Below, one piece after another: positions 16,047 through 25,273 of a DNA stretch of 33,663 bases. Source of the stretch: Deltaproteobacteria bacterium (lineage in GTDB: Bacteria > Myxococcota_A > Polyangia > JAAYKL01); contig JAFGQN010000224.1 of NCBI GenBank assembly GCA_016935665.1, forward strand, positions 1 to 33,663. The letters are read 5' to 3'. Both the position numbers and the translations under genes were made by a program. The notes under the pieces were generated by a model. That model was not told the origin of the DNA, ran no database searches, and saw only the letters and a list, made by a program, of their open reading frames with translations. Numbering within the stretch: position 1 is the first letter of the stretch; the number at the start of each line of letters is the position of its first letter.

Positions 16047-16883
16047 TCAACCCATTCGCAATTCACGCAGTAGCTTGCCAATCGGCCGTGCCCTCAGCGG
16101 ACGTTCCAACACCTGAGCGGCGCCGCATCCCCGTGCTTTCCGAACAACATCCGGGGTCATCAACATACTCGTGGCAATCAACCGGACCGTTGCCAGCGAT
16201 TCGTTGGCAGCGAGACTGCGCAATGCCGAAAAACCGTCCGCTCCAGGTAAAAAAAGATCCATTATAATCATTTGAGGTTGAATTTCACCCGCCGTCACCA
16301 GCAAATCAGTCAGACTTTTCACCACGCGGCCTCGCACCCCCATTCCCGGACCGGTGATGTTTTCAAATATTTCCACAGTAGCGGCGTCATCGTCCGCCAG
16401 CAACACTGTTCGCTCCTGCTCTTTTTTTAAAATGGGACGACCGCTCCCTCCACGACGAAACTGTCGTTTGTACTGAGTGGATGAACTGCGCACCACGCGA
16501 GCTTCCGAACCGTCAGAGTCCAGCAATGTCAGCGCGTGTTCGTTGTGGGGCAATACAATTTGCTCAGAGAGAAACCGCAAAAAGCCCATGTCGTCACTGA
16601 GTATCATAATCGCTTCGTCGGCGGTGATGTATCCCGAGGCCACATGACACAACAGCGAAATATCGATACTGAGCGATTGCGACAACGAAAGCAGCCGCGC
16701 CGCATCATCCATGGCAATTTGACCGTGTTTCCAGCGGCTTGTTCGCGCGCTTTCCAGCCCCACCATTCTACCAAGAGCCGCATCTGAAAGCGGTTCATCC
16801 GTGTAGATGGTGTCTGTCACGTGCCGTACAAGACGGAACAGTTCTTTACTGGCGGGAAATCCCGGTATCTTTTTGTCGTGCAT
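16047..16883 (-). CDS. HTH plus receiver-domain response regulator, atypical
   Basis: A 278-residue protein in reversed order: an N-terminal Xre-like helix-turn-helix (LSDAALGRMVGLESARTSRWKHGQIAM) and a C-terminal CheY-like receiver. The receiver keeps the acidic pocket (LLADDDAATV), the phospho-acceptor Asp (MIIMDLFLPGADG) and the Ser/Thr switch (IATSML), but the usual Lys of the KP motif is replaced (VLERPL). That may alter activation. GGAAGGA before the ATG supports the start. It is divergent from the histidine kinase at 16990 with about 106 bp between them, so they could share control; pairing is not proven. Confidence 0.8.
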   Translation of the reverse strand: MHDKKIPGFPASKELFRLVRHVTDTIYTDEPLSDAALGRMVGLESARTSRWKHGQIAMDDAARLLSLSQSLSIDISLLCHVASGYITADEAIMILSDDMGFLRFLSEQIVLPHNEHALTLLDSDGSEARVVRSSSTQYKRQFRRGGSGRPILKKEQERTVLLADDDAATVEIFENITGPGMGVRGRVVKSLTDLLVTAGEIQPQMIIMDLFLPGADGFSALRSLAANESLATVRLIATSMLMTPDVVRKARGCGAAQVLERPLRARPIGKLLRELRMG

Positions 16884-16934
16884 GCCATTTCCTTCCGGCG
16901 CTGGAACATATCACATTACCCTTGCCATGAAAAA

Positions 16935-16963
16935 AAACACAACCCTGATTTTTTTTTGTGTTT
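16935..16963. promoter_or_regulatory. AT-rich inverted repeat between regulator and kinase
   Basis: AAACACAA (16935-16942) and TTGTGTTT (16956-16963) form an 8-bp dyad with a 13-nt spacer in the divergent intergenic region, 52 bp before the regulator start and 27 bp before the kinase start. It could be an operator. The T-rich loop makes a terminator reading less likely. Confidence 0.35.
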
Positions 16964-16989
16964 CCTTTAATTCCCGTTACACTTCTCCA

Positions 16990-18189
16990 ATGAATCGCAT
17001 GTTTTCATTTGGTCTTATTGGGCGAATCGTTATAGCGCTATCCATTGTATTTGCACTCCTTATGCTGCTCAACGACATGACAGTCACGTCTGTGATCCGA
17101 TTAACACTCGAAAGCAACCAAAGCACCGCATCAATTGACACATCGGCAGCGACAACCGCCTTTATATCCAAAGTGCGAAAACCCATTCTCATCTATTCCA
17201 TTACGGCGGCGGCATTCTCACTTCTGGCGGCATCGCTGATGATCCATCGAATTGTGGTTCGCCCCATTCGGGACATAACACAAACGCTGGACGACGTGAC
17301 TCACGGAAAACTGAATGTTCGCGCCAAAGCATCGGGCGCTACGGAGCTGATATTGTTATCGACCCGATTCAATCACATGTTGGACACCATTTCGCAACAG
17401 AAACAGTTTTTGGAAGAACAGCTGCACCAGTTGGAAGATGCCGCCACTAATTTAAAAAACACTCAAAACGATTTGGTTCGCGCCGCGCGTCTTGCGTCGG
17501 TTGGCACACTGGCATCCGGCGTAGCCCACGAAATCGGAAATCCCATTGCCGGTATTCTGGGGCTTCTCGAAGCCCTGGAGGATGAACGTTCTCCCAAAAC
17601 CGCACAAACATACCGAAATCTGATTCGAAAGGAAATTGAACGTATTGATAAAATCATTCGTGACCTTTTAAGCTACGCCCGGCCCGATTCCAGCCCCAAG
17701 CCCCATCAGGCGCGTCTGACCGATGTGATGCAACACGTGGCCAGTCTGGTTCGTGTCCAAAAAAGTTTTTCCAGTATTCAGATTCATTTTTCTCGAACCG
17801 ATGAGCCACCGCTGCTGGCCATCTCCACCGATGACCTGACCGCTCTTCTCATCAATCTGTTTTTAAACGCCGCACAGGCCATCTCAAATGATGGCAATAT
17901 TTATGTTTCGTGGGAACGGGATACCCAGCACCAGCATATCATTTCGAAAGACGCTGCGATTATCCATGTTAGAGACGACGGCCCTGGGATCTCAAAAGAT
18001 ATTGCCGAGCACATTTTTGATCCGTTTTTCACCAATCGAAAGGCCGGTGGTGGCACAGGGCTTGGCCTTGCCATCTGCATGAGTATCTGCGATCGCAATG
18101 ACGCGCGCATTGAGCTTTGTCAGGACACACAGAAAGGTGCGCACTTTCGGATATTCATACCGTTCGCCACGAAGTCGTTATCGTCATAA
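16990..18189 (+). CDS. Membrane sensor histidine kinase (HAMP-HisKA-HATPase)
   Basis: From ATG 16990 the product is 399 residues: a first membrane span (IVIALSIVFALLMLL), a short periplasmic loop of ~45 residues, a second span (ILIYSITAAAFSLLAASLMI), HAMP (RPIRDITQTLDDVTHGKL), a coiled coil, HisKA with phospho-His in GVAHEIGNPIAGILG, and HATPase_c with N box (NLFLNAAQAI), DDGPGIS and GGGTGLGLAI. The tiny sensor loop suggests it senses membrane state or via a partner. An upstream ATG at 16927 would add 21 residues; neither has a convincing ribosome site. Receiver partner may be the divergent regulator. Confidence 0.88.
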   Translation: MNRMFSFGLIGRIVIALSIVFALLMLLNDMTVTSVIRLTLESNQSTASIDTSAATTAFISKVRKPILIYSITAAAFSLLAASLMIHRIVVRPIRDITQTLDDVTHGKLNVRAKASGATELILLSTRFNHMLDTISQQKQFLEEQLHQLEDAATNLKNTQNDLVRAARLASVGTLASGVAHEIGNPIAGILGLLEALEDERSPKTAQTYRNLIRKEIERIDKIIRDLLSYARPDSSPKPHQARLTDVMQHVASLVRVQKSFSSIQIHFSRTDEPPLLAISTDDLTALLINLFLNAAQAISNDGNIYVSWERDTQHQHIISKDAAIIHVRDDGPGISKDIAEHIFDPFFTNRKAGGGTGLGLAICMSICDRNDARIELCQDTQKGAHFRIFIPFATKSLSS

Positions 18190-18245
18190 AGTCCAAAAAA
18201 ACATGATATATTAGAGGCTGGAATGTGTTTCAAAGGAGTCACCCC

Positions 18246-19334
18246 ATGGAATTTCACGATATTCAGCATCAAAGCATCCCCCTTGATGAAGAATTCTTTT
18301 TCAAACTGCCCAAAACCGATTTGCATGTGCACCTGGATGGGTCTTTGCGACTCAAAACAATTCTGGCGCTGGCAGAACAGCAGAAAGTGGATTTGGGCAC
18401 CGACACAGAGGACGGTCTAATAGAACTGATTGGCCCTGGTAAACACCATGCGTCCCTCCATGATTATCTGCAGGGTTTCGAAATTACCCTGAAGGTGATG
18501 CAAACCGAAGAGGCCCTGTATCGGACCGCCTTCGAACTGGCCGAAGACGCGGCCAAAGAAAATATTCGCTACATGGAAGTGCGTTATTCCCCCATTTTAC
18601 ATACCCGGGAGAAGCTGTCTCTCGCAGCGATTCTCGAAGCGGTGCTGGCGGGGCTCAGGGATGCGGAAAAAGCGTTTGGCATTCGCAGCGGCGTCATTGT
18701 CTGCGGCATTCGCAATATTTCTCCGGCGGTGAGTCTGAGACTCGCTGAGCTGGCCGCCGCATTTAAAAACAGAGGCGTTGTGGGATTTGATTTAGCCGGC
18801 GCCGAATACAACAATCCGGCAAAGGATCACCTGGACGCATTCACACTCATCCTCTCCAATAATGTCAACGTGACCATTCACGCGGGGGAAGCCTATGGTC
18901 CGGACAGCATTCATCAGGCGGTGCATTACTGCGGTGCCCATCGCATTGGCCATGGCACTCGGCTGCGGGAAAACGGAGATCTGCTCAACTACATCAATGA
19001 TCATCGAATCCCGTTGGAGGTCTGCCTCTCCAGCAACGTGCAAACCAGTACCGTGGCGGATTTGGACAATCATCCATTCAAATTTTATCTGGATCTGGGG
19101 CTGCGCGTTACGTTAAACACCGACAACCGACTGATTACCAACACCACAATGACCAAAGAATACATGCTGGCCCATCAGCATTTCGATTTTCTGCCCTGCG
19201 ACATCATCGACATCGCCATTCACGGCGCCAAATCCACATTCATGCCCTACGATTTAAAAAAGCAATTCATTCGCGAAATAAAAAGCGAGGTTAAACAGAT
19301 GTTGCTGGATCAGGCGCAGAAACGACAGGTGTAG
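18246..19334 (+). CDS. add: Adenosine deaminase family protein
   Basis: A 362-residue amidohydrolase. The zinc site HVHLDGS at the N-terminus, VTIHAGEAYG, HRIGHGTRL and the late NTDN with the metal-binding Asp are the four ADA signatures, and EVCLSSNVQT matches bacterial adenosine deaminases. It should convert adenosine to inosine, though some members deaminate 6-aminodeoxyfutalosine and sequence alone does not settle this. AAAGGAG seven nt before ATG 18246 defines the start; an in-frame ATG at 18225 would place that site inside the gene. Stands in a plus-strand row with the acyltransferase and cyclophilin genes. Confidence 0.92.
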   Translation: MEFHDIQHQSIPLDEEFFFKLPKTDLHVHLDGSLRLKTILALAEQQKVDLGTDTEDGLIELIGPGKHHASLHDYLQGFEITLKVMQTEEALYRTAFELAEDAAKENIRYMEVRYSPILHTREKLSLAAILEAVLAGLRDAEKAFGIRSGVIVCGIRNISPAVSLRLAELAAAFKNRGVVGFDLAGAEYNNPAKDHLDAFTLILSNNVNVTIHAGEAYGPDSIHQAVHYCGAHRIGHGTRLRENGDLLNYINDHRIPLEVCLSSNVQTSTVADLDNHPFKFYLDLGLRVTLNTDNRLITNTTMTKEYMLAHQHFDFLPCDIIDIAIHGAKSTFMPYDLKKQFIREIKSEVKQMLLDQAQKRQV

Positions 19335-19399
19335 ACGACCTATTCCCGTAACCGCCATACGGTATTGCTCCCATTTAAAAAAAAGAGTACCTTCCGGCC

Positions 19400-20401
19400 A
19401 TGAATCAACGGTATGAAAAAACAAATCCGCTGGATGAACTGAAAAAGCTGGGCGCAGAGCGCCTTCGTGAACTCAAGCAACTGGGAGACGAGCTGTTTGA
19501 ACACATGTCTCCCAAAGATTTGGCCACCCTGCTGTTTCCACCCGCGCTGGGACTCAATATGCTCAAAGGCATTCTGGGAGGCCGCGCCTTTGAAGGTGAC
19601 GACTACAACAACGATAATAACGATTGTCCCGACCCCGAACTGATGGATGCGGTATTGAACATGGCCAGATGGTGGTCCACCCACTATTTTTCCACCCGCA
19701 TCTACAATGTGGAAAATCTGCCGGCGGACAAACCCGCACTCATCGTGGGCAACCACAGCGCCGGACTGATGCCTTTGGATGCGCTTTTCGCCATGAACGA
19801 AATTCGGGATGTGCATGGAAAACATCAGCGAGTGTACTCACTGGTACACGATTTCGCGTACATGGCCCCCCGCATCGCCAAAGTGGCCAGACGCATGGGA
19901 GTCATACGCGCCAAACGGGAAAACGCGCTGGCGGCGCTGAAAGATGGCGGGCACGTGCTGGTCTATCCCGGTGGCGACCAGGATGCGTTTCGCACATTTT
20001 CAGAACGAAAAAAAATTGTTCTGGCCGGACGCAAAGGGTTCATTCGCATCGCCCTCCAGGCGGGGGTGCCCATCGTTCCGCTGGTGTCCGTGGGGCTGCA
20101 CGAATCGTTCTTTGTTTTATCCAGGGGCGAAGGTCTGGCGCAAAAACTCGGTCTAAAGGAAAAACTGCGAACCGAAGTGATGCCCCTTTCCCTCTCGTTT
20201 CCCTGGGGGTTGGTACCGGCATTTTTTCCGTTTATTCCGCTGCCCACCGCCATCGAAATGGAGTTTTGCCCCGCAATTGAAGTCAATGGCAGCCCTGATG
20301 ACGAAGACCTGGTCACCGTAATTTACAATCAGGTTGAAAGCGTCATGCAAAATAAAATGGATTCCCTCAACGAAAACCGAACTCCGTTTTTTGGTCGTTG
20401 A
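19400..20401 (+). CDS. PlsC-type lysophospholipid/diacylglycerol acyltransferase
   Basis: A 333-residue protein. The acyltransferase signature NHSAGLMPLDALF (N-H-x-(many)-D) appears mid-protein, with YPGGDQDAF as the later substrate-binding block and VPIVPLVSVG following it, as in DGAT/MGAT-like bacterial acyltransferases. The first ~100 residues are charged and helical (LDELKKLGAERLRELKQL), unusual for the family. It should acylate a lipid or glycerol-type acceptor at the membrane. Start at ATG 19400 is reasonable though the ribosome site is weak. Exact acceptor unknown. Confidence 0.82.
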   Translation: MNQRYEKTNPLDELKKLGAERLRELKQLGDELFEHMSPKDLATLLFPPALGLNMLKGILGGRAFEGDDYNNDNNDCPDPELMDAVLNMARWWSTHYFSTRIYNVENLPADKPALIVGNHSAGLMPLDALFAMNEIRDVHGKHQRVYSLVHDFAYMAPRIAKVARRMGVIRAKRENALAALKDGGHVLVYPGGDQDAFRTFSERKKIVLAGRKGFIRIALQAGVPIVPLVSVGLHESFFVLSRGEGLAQKLGLKEKLRTEVMPLSLSFPWGLVPAFFPFIPLPTAIEMEFCPAIEVNGSPDDEDLVTVIYNQVESVMQNKMDSLNENRTPFFGR

Positions 20402-20408
20402 ATCTTAT

Positions 20409-20428
20409 GGAATCGTTTGTTAGATTCC
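20409..20428. other. Inverted repeat between acyltransferase and cyclophilin genes
   Basis: GGAATC (20409-20414) and GATTCC (20423-20428) form a 6-bp dyad with an 8-nt loop, 8 bp after the acyltransferase stop. No T-run follows, so a Rho-independent terminator is not established. Confidence 0.3.
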
Positions 20429-20480
20429 CTGCGAAATAAACAAAAAACAAATAACCCAAAAAATTGCAAAGGAATTGAAA

Positions 20481-20996
20481 ATGACAAATCCCACAGCAAC
20501 ATGTGAAACGTCTCTCGGCACATTTACCGTAGAGCTATATACAGACAAAATGCCCATTACGGCGGGTAACTTCATCAAGCTGGCCAAAGACGGCTTCTAC
20601 GATGGTCTGCATTTTCACCGTGTCATCGAGGGGTTCATGTGCCAGTTTGGCTGTCCCCACAGCAAAGACCCACAAAGCCCCATGGCCGGCACCGGTGGTC
20701 CACCCCATGGCACCATCCAGGACGAGCATCCCGAAGATGCCAAATTTTCCAATGAACCCGGCACACTGTCCATGGCAAATACCGGACGGCCCAACAGCGG
20801 CGGGTCCCAGTTTTTCATCAATACCGTGCACAACGCATACCTGGACTGGTTTTCCGCAGGCCCCTCCAAACACCCCGTATTTGGAAAAGTAATTGAAGGG
20901 ATGGACGTGATTACCAAAATTGAGACCTGTCCCAAAGGCGCCGGCGATCGTCCCACCCCCCCGGTTAAAATGATCAAAATCACCATAACCGAATAA
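20481..20996 (+). CDS. Peptidyl-prolyl cis-trans isomerase, cyclophilin type
   Basis: A 171-residue cytoplasmic cyclophilin without signal peptide. [13 protein letters not shown] holds the catalytic Arg (in FHR) and Phe, [18 protein letters not shown] is the family core, and [15 protein letters not shown] closes the fold. It catalyses prolyl bond isomerisation in folding proteins. AAGGA seven nt before ATG 20481 supports the start over the TTG at 20475. It converges on the decayed GH43 gene, whose last codon ends 2 bp away. Confidence 0.95.
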   Translation: MTNPTATCETSLGTFTVELYTDKMPITAGNFIKLAKDGFYDGLHFHRVIEGFMCQFGCPHSKDPQSPMAGTGGPPHGTIQDEHPEDAKFSNEPGTLSMANTGRPNSGGSQFFINTVHNAYLDWFSAGPSKHPVFGKVIEGMDVITKIETCPKGAGDRPTPPVKMIKITITE

Positions 20997-20998
20997 AC

Positions 20999-21845
20999 TC
21001 ACTTCACTTTTTCCGACACAAATCGAAACAAATCCAGATTCAACAGTTGGTCCAGGCTGTTTGCAGTAAACCGCAAGTAGACATCGTGCACACCGACCAC
21101 CTTTTCAATGGGGCACATCAAATCACGCCATTTCTGCCAGCCGCCGGTAATTGATGGTGGTGGCCGCGACATCCTTTAAACTTGTCATGTCGACGTTCAG
21201 ACGCATCACTCGCGCATTTTTGCCCGTCCCCGGCATGCCGCCTCCAAAATAGAGGTACACCTGACCATCGTCATCCACAAAGCAGGCGGGGTCAAACACC
21301 CATTCCACATCTTCCACGCCAGGGGTTGTTCTATCAATCAGTGGCCGCCCCAATGCATCGTGGAATGGACCGTACGGAGTATCAGAAACAGCCACCCCGA
21401 TGCTGTCACCGCCATTGGGAAAATACAGATAGTATTTTTGAGTGACATCACTATACGCCGCATCCGGCGCAAACAGACGCTCGGCCCAGGGAATATCTTT
21501 CGCATCCAGCACCACCCCGTGATCCTGCCAGTTCACCAAATCATCGGAGGAAAATACGCGATAATCGTTCATCATGTATTCGTCCTGGGCATCCAAATCA
21601 TGGGTGGCATACACATAAATGCGTCCATCAAATACACGGGCGGACGGGTCGGCCGTGAACACATGCCGGATAACGGGATTTTTCGCCAGACCGTTTAACC
21701 CACTGTATTCAATGGTTTTTTTTCTTTTCATGACAGCGAAATTCAAATTATCGCTGTCGGATGCCGCGCTGTTGTAACGGCCCCCGCAGGCCATGGCGCC
21801 AAGGCATATGGCGATGGTGTAAATAAACCAACAGGTTGATCTAAA
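20999..21845 (-). pseudogene. Decayed GH43-CBM6 glycosidase lipoprotein
   Basis: The 5' part encodes a lipoprotein signal (WFIYTIAICLGAMACGG) and the first half of a GH43 arabinosidase/xylosidase: NPVIRHVFTADPSARVFDGRIY with the general-base Asp, FAPDAAYS with the second Asp, then RVMRLNVDMTSL. The frame then stops at 21123. In another frame, from ~21151 down to TGA at 20999, the DNA encodes the end of a CBM6: TGGWQKWRDLMCPIEKVVGV, then HDVYLRF and NLDLFRF. The rest of GH43, including the general-acid Glu, and the front of CBM6 are missing. A strong AGGAGG stands at 21852-21857, but the codon at the right distance is TTT (21845-21843), so the start seems lost too. Three independent lesions mark it as dead. 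Confidence 0.82.
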
Positions 21846-21851
21846 ACGATA

Positions 21852-21857
21852 CCTCCT
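21852..21857 (-). promoter_or_regulatory. Orphan strong ribosome binding site of the GH43 pseudogene
   Basis: AGGAGG on the minus strand, within AAAGGAGGT, is ideal. No ATG, GTG or TTG in the lipoprotein frame follows at a usable distance. It marks the original start of the GH43 gene and argues that the start codon has mutated. Confidence 0.6.
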
Positions 21858-21920
21858 TTTCGAACGGGCCTGGCGAAATACTGCAGTTTTGTCTGTTTTT
21901 TGTAAAGGGGGGATAAAATC

Positions 21921-21932
21921 GTGGTATACCAC
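21921..21932. promoter_or_regulatory. Perfect 12-bp palindrome just before dnaE2
   Basis: GTGGTATACCAC is its own reverse complement and ends 4 bp before the ATG at 21937; a second short palindrome ACATATGT overlaps that start codon. The placement suits a repressor site or translational control. It does not match the E. coli CTGT-N8-ACAG or Bacillus GAAC-N4-GTTC LexA boxes. Confidence 0.45.
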
Positions 21933-21936
21933 ACAT

Positions 21937-24900
21937 ATGTATGGTTTAAAATCATATGTACCCCTGTGGTGCAAAAGTAATTTTTCTTTTCTCGAAGGGG
22001 CCAGCCATCCCGAGGAACTGGTGGAGGAAGCCCATCGACTGGGTCTGACCGCCATCGCCATCACCGACATTGATGGCGTATATGGCATCGTGCGCGCCCA
22101 CGTGCGGGCAAAGGCACTGGGCATCCAGCTGATTATCGGTTCTCAAATCACCCTGGCCGACAACTCCCATCTCATTTTGCTGACAAGGGATCATACCGGA
22201 TATCAGAACCTGTGTCGCATCATCAGCAAGGGTCGTCTTGAAAACCCCAAAGGAAGCTGCGTTGTGTCGTTGAGGACGGTGTGCCGATACGCCAATGGTC
22301 TGATTGCCCTGCGTCCCCCTGGCGGTACGGACAAAAAAGAAACCACCGTTGTTGAAACCTTAAAAAAATATTTCGAAGATTCTCTTTACCTGATGGTGAC
22401 GCGTCACAAAATCGCCGAAGAAGTCAAACCCAATGCGCTGCAGCGGGAGCGCGCCGGCACACACAATCTGCCCATCGTGGCCACCACCGAAGTGCTGTAC
22501 CACACAAGGGCGCGCAAATCGCTTCAGGATGTGGTCACCTGCATCCGTCATGGCGTCACCCTGGCCGAGGCACGGCGAAAATTAAGAGGCAACTGCGAAC
22601 ACCACCTGCAGAGCACGGCCGCGTTTATATCTCTGTTTGCCGAAATTCCCGAGGCTGTGGCCGCCACAACACATATTGCCAGTCAGTGTCATTTCAACCT
22701 CGACCAAATTAATTACCGCTATCCCTCCGAAGTCAACCAGGCCGGCATATCTTCTTTTGAACGGCTTCGCATTCTCACATTTGAAGGGGCGCGCAGAAGG
22801 TACAACAACGCCATTCCCCAAAACACCATTGCGCAACTCAACGAGGAACTGTCACTGATTAACGAACTGGATTATCCCGGATATTTTTTAACCATGTATG
22901 AGATTGTGGAGTTCTGCAAGCAACAGAACATTCTGTGCCAGGGACGGGGTTCCGCCGCCAATTCCGCGGTCTGTTTTTGCCTGGGTATCACCTCGGTGGA
23001 CCCGGTGAAAATGAATCTTCTTTTTGAGCGGTTTATTTCCAGGGAGCGCAACGAGCCGCCGGATATTGATTTGGACATTGAACACAATCGCCGCGAAGAA
23101 GTGATTCAGCACGTGTACGAACGCTATGGGCGCAGTCACGCGGCCATGGTGGCGGTGGTGGTGCGCTATCGTCCCCGCTCGGCAGTACGCGAGGTGGGAA
23201 AGACGCTGGGCATCGACGACATTTCGCTGGGCCGACTCTCCAAACTCCTCTCCCGTTACGGCACGCTGGATACCGAATCCATGACCGCCGCCGGGTTTTC
23301 TCTGGAAGCCCCACTCTACCAGCTGCTCTACCAGCTCACCAATGAACTGGTGGATTTCCCCCGCCACCTGTCCATCCATCCTGGGGGGTTTATTCTGGGC
23401 AGCGAACCCGTTCATCAACTGGTGCCTGTGGAAAACGCCACCATGCCCGGTCGCACCGTTATTCAATGGGACAAAGATGACGTGGAAACACTGGGGCTCT
23501 TTAAAGTGGATTTACTCGGCCTTGGCGCCCTGCACCATCTGCACCTCTGTTTTGATCTGCTCAAAGAAACCCGCCCGCTGAATATTGGTCTGGCCACCAT
23601 TCCCCACGATGACGCCACCTACGAAATGATTCAGCAGGGCGACACCATTGGCGTCTTTCAAATTGAAAGCCGCGCCCAGATGAGTATGCTCCCAAGGCTG
23701 CGCCCCAAAACCTTTTACGATTTGGTGATTCAAATCAGCATTGTGCGCCCCGGCCCCATCACTGGCGGCATGGTGCACCCGTACCTGGCAAGACGCAATG
23801 GAGAGGAAAAAATCACGTATCCTCATTTGTCACTGGAACCGGTTCTCAAAAAAACCCTTGGGATTCCTCTTTTTCAGGAGCAGGTGATGAAAATCGCCAT
23901 CATCGCGGCCGACTACACCCCCGGTGAGGCGGATCAACTGCGCCGCGACATGGCCGCATGGAAAAAAAGCGGACGCATTGAACGCCACCAGGAGAGGCTC
24001 ATTTCCCGCATGGAGAAAAAGGGCATCGCAAAAGAATTTGCAATTCGGGTCTTCGAACAGATTCGCGGATTTGGCGAGTACGGATTTCCCGAAAGCCATG
24101 CCGCCAGTTTTGCGCTCATCAGCTATGCGTCGGCGTATCTGCGTCGACACTACCCCGCGGAGTTTTCGTGTGCCCTGCTCAACGCGTTGCCCATGGGGTT
24201 TTACATGCCCTCAACCATTGTGGAAGACGCCAAACACAAAGGGGTTGCGGTCTATCGAATCAACGTAAAAAAAAGCATGTGGTTTTGCACCGTTCCCCAA
24301 CACAACACCATTCAGATGGGCCTGCGTCATGTAAAAGGCATTGGCAAACAGCACTTTGAACAAATTTTCACCGCACGGCAACAGGCGCCTTTTAAAAGTC
24401 TGGACGATTTTTTTACACGCACCACTTTGCCCGCCCACGTTCAAAAGCAGCTGGCACTGGCGGGCGCCCTCGAATGTTTTGGCGCCAATCGCCGCAACGC
24501 GCTGTGGCAGGGACTGGCGGTACATCACGACAACACCAGTGCCAACACGGCCATATCTCTGCCCGATAGTCACTCCCATGTAGCATTTGAAAACATTAAT
24601 GATTTTAATACAATAGGCTGGGATTACGATATCACCGGACACAGCACAACCGGACACCCGCTTTGTCTTTTCAGAGAAACGCTGTCGCGAAAAAAAATCC
24701 CCACCGCAGATGAAATCAGCAAATACAAAGACAGGCAAATTCACTATGTGGGGATGGTGATCTGTCGTCAACGGCCGTCTACCGCTGCGGGAGTGGTATT
24801 TATGACCCTTGAGGATGAAACAGGTTTTGTGAACCTCATTTGCTTTAAAGACATATTTGAAAAATACAAATTGATTGCCAAAACCACTCCCATTCTCGGA

Positions 24901-25011
24901 GTCACCGGAAAGGTACAGTATCAGGATGGGGTCACGCATCTCATTGCACAGCACCTGTGGAAGCCGAAGCTGAAAGAATCCGCCACCACAACGAGTCGCG
25001 ACTTCAAATAG
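21937..25011 (+). CDS. dnaE2: Error-prone DNA polymerase III alpha, DnaE2/ImuC type
   Basis: The 1024-residue product is DnaE2 rather than DnaE: it is ~100 residues shorter than replicative DnaE and opens with the DnaE2-like SNFSFLEGASHPEELVEEAH. The PHP metal site is degraded (WCKS in place of HxHS). The polymerase aspartates are in PDIDLD (375-380), with RGSAANS, SIHPGGFIL and WDKDDVETLGLFKVDLLGLG following. HhH is at ~800 and a C-terminal OB fold (MVICRQRPSTAAGVVFMTLEDETG). It performs translesion synthesis, usually with ImuA and ImuB, neither of which is here. I start at MYGLKSYVPL; GGGGGG lies ~20 nt upstream and spacing is poor. The gene is divergent from the GH43 pseudogene. Confidence 0.92.
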   Translation: MYGLKSYVPLWCKSNFSFLEGASHPEELVEEAHRLGLTAIAITDIDGVYGIVRAHVRAKALGIQLIIGSQITLADNSHLILLTRDHTGYQNLCRIISKGRLENPKGSCVVSLRTVCRYANGLIALRPPGGTDKKETTVVETLKKYFEDSLYLMVTRHKIAEEVKPNALQRERAGTHNLPIVATTEVLYHTRARKSLQDVVTCIRHGVTLAEARRKLRGNCEHHLQSTAAFISLFAEIPEAVAATTHIASQCHFNLDQINYRYPSEVNQAGISSFERLRILTFEGARRRYNNAIPQNTIAQLNEELSLINELDYPGYFLTMYEIVEFCKQQNILCQGRGSAANSAVCFCLGITSVDPVKMNLLFERFISRERNEPPDIDLDIEHNRREEVIQHVYERYGRSHAAMVAVVVRYRPRSAVREVGKTLGIDDISLGRLSKLLSRYGTLDTESMTAAGFSLEAPLYQLLYQLTNELVDFPRHLSIHPGGFILGSEPVHQLVPVENATMPGRTVIQWDKDDVETLGLFKVDLLGLGALHHLHLCFDLLKETRPLNIGLATIPHDDATYEMIQQGDTIGVFQIESRAQMSMLPRLRPKTFYDLVIQISIVRPGPITGGMVHPYLARRNGEEKITYPHLSLEPVLKKTLGIPLFQEQVMKIAIIAADYTPGEADQLRRDMAAWKKSGRIERHQERLISRMEKKGIAKEFAIRVFEQIRGFGEYGFPESHAASFALISYASAYLRRHYPAEFSCALLNALPMGFYMPSTIVEDAKHKGVAVYRINVKKSMWFCTVPQHNTIQMGLRHVKGIGKQHFEQIFTARQQAPFKSLDDFFTRTTLPAHVQKQLALAGALECFGANRRNALWQGLAVHHDNTSANTAISLPDSHSHVAFENINDFNTIGWDYDITGHSTTGHPLCLFRETLSRKKIPTADEISKYKDRQIHYVGMVICRQRPSTAAGVVFMTLEDETGFVNLICFKDIFEKYKLIAKTTPILGVTGKVQYQDGVTHLIAQHLWKPKLKESATTTSRDFK

Positions 25012-25147
25012 CCATCCCCCCCAAAAAAAACTGACAACTGATAATAAAAAACATCGTCATGATATGCGTCCAAAAGGAATTCATTTTACAGAAAATATGC
25101 ACCAATCCATTCGCATTGTACCCCATGCGATATAAACAGCGATTATG

Positions 25148-25192
25148 AACAACGTATTGAGCTGATATGAGCTACTTTCTCTCAACAACGTA
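25148..25192 (+). repeat. Two AACAACGTA direct repeats upstream of the CE15 gene
   Basis: AACAACGTA occurs at 25148-25156 and 25184-25192, 36 bp apart, about 80-125 bp before the esterase ATG. The 262-bp gap between dnaE2 and the esterase holds no other gene I can support. The pair could be a regulator site; chance is possible in AT-rich DNA. Confidence 0.25.
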
Positions 25193-25273
25193 CTCTGCAC
25201 TAATAAAAGGGTTTTACCCCTGAGTTCTATGCACAGACAAATATGGGGAATAAAAAGGAAGGAGCTAATAAAG

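Noticed and set aside
21860-21936. Classical LexA box upstream of dnaE2
   Set aside because: Neither CTGT-N8-ACAG nor GAAC-N4-GTTC is present. Only partial half-sites such as CGAAC and CTGCAG occur.
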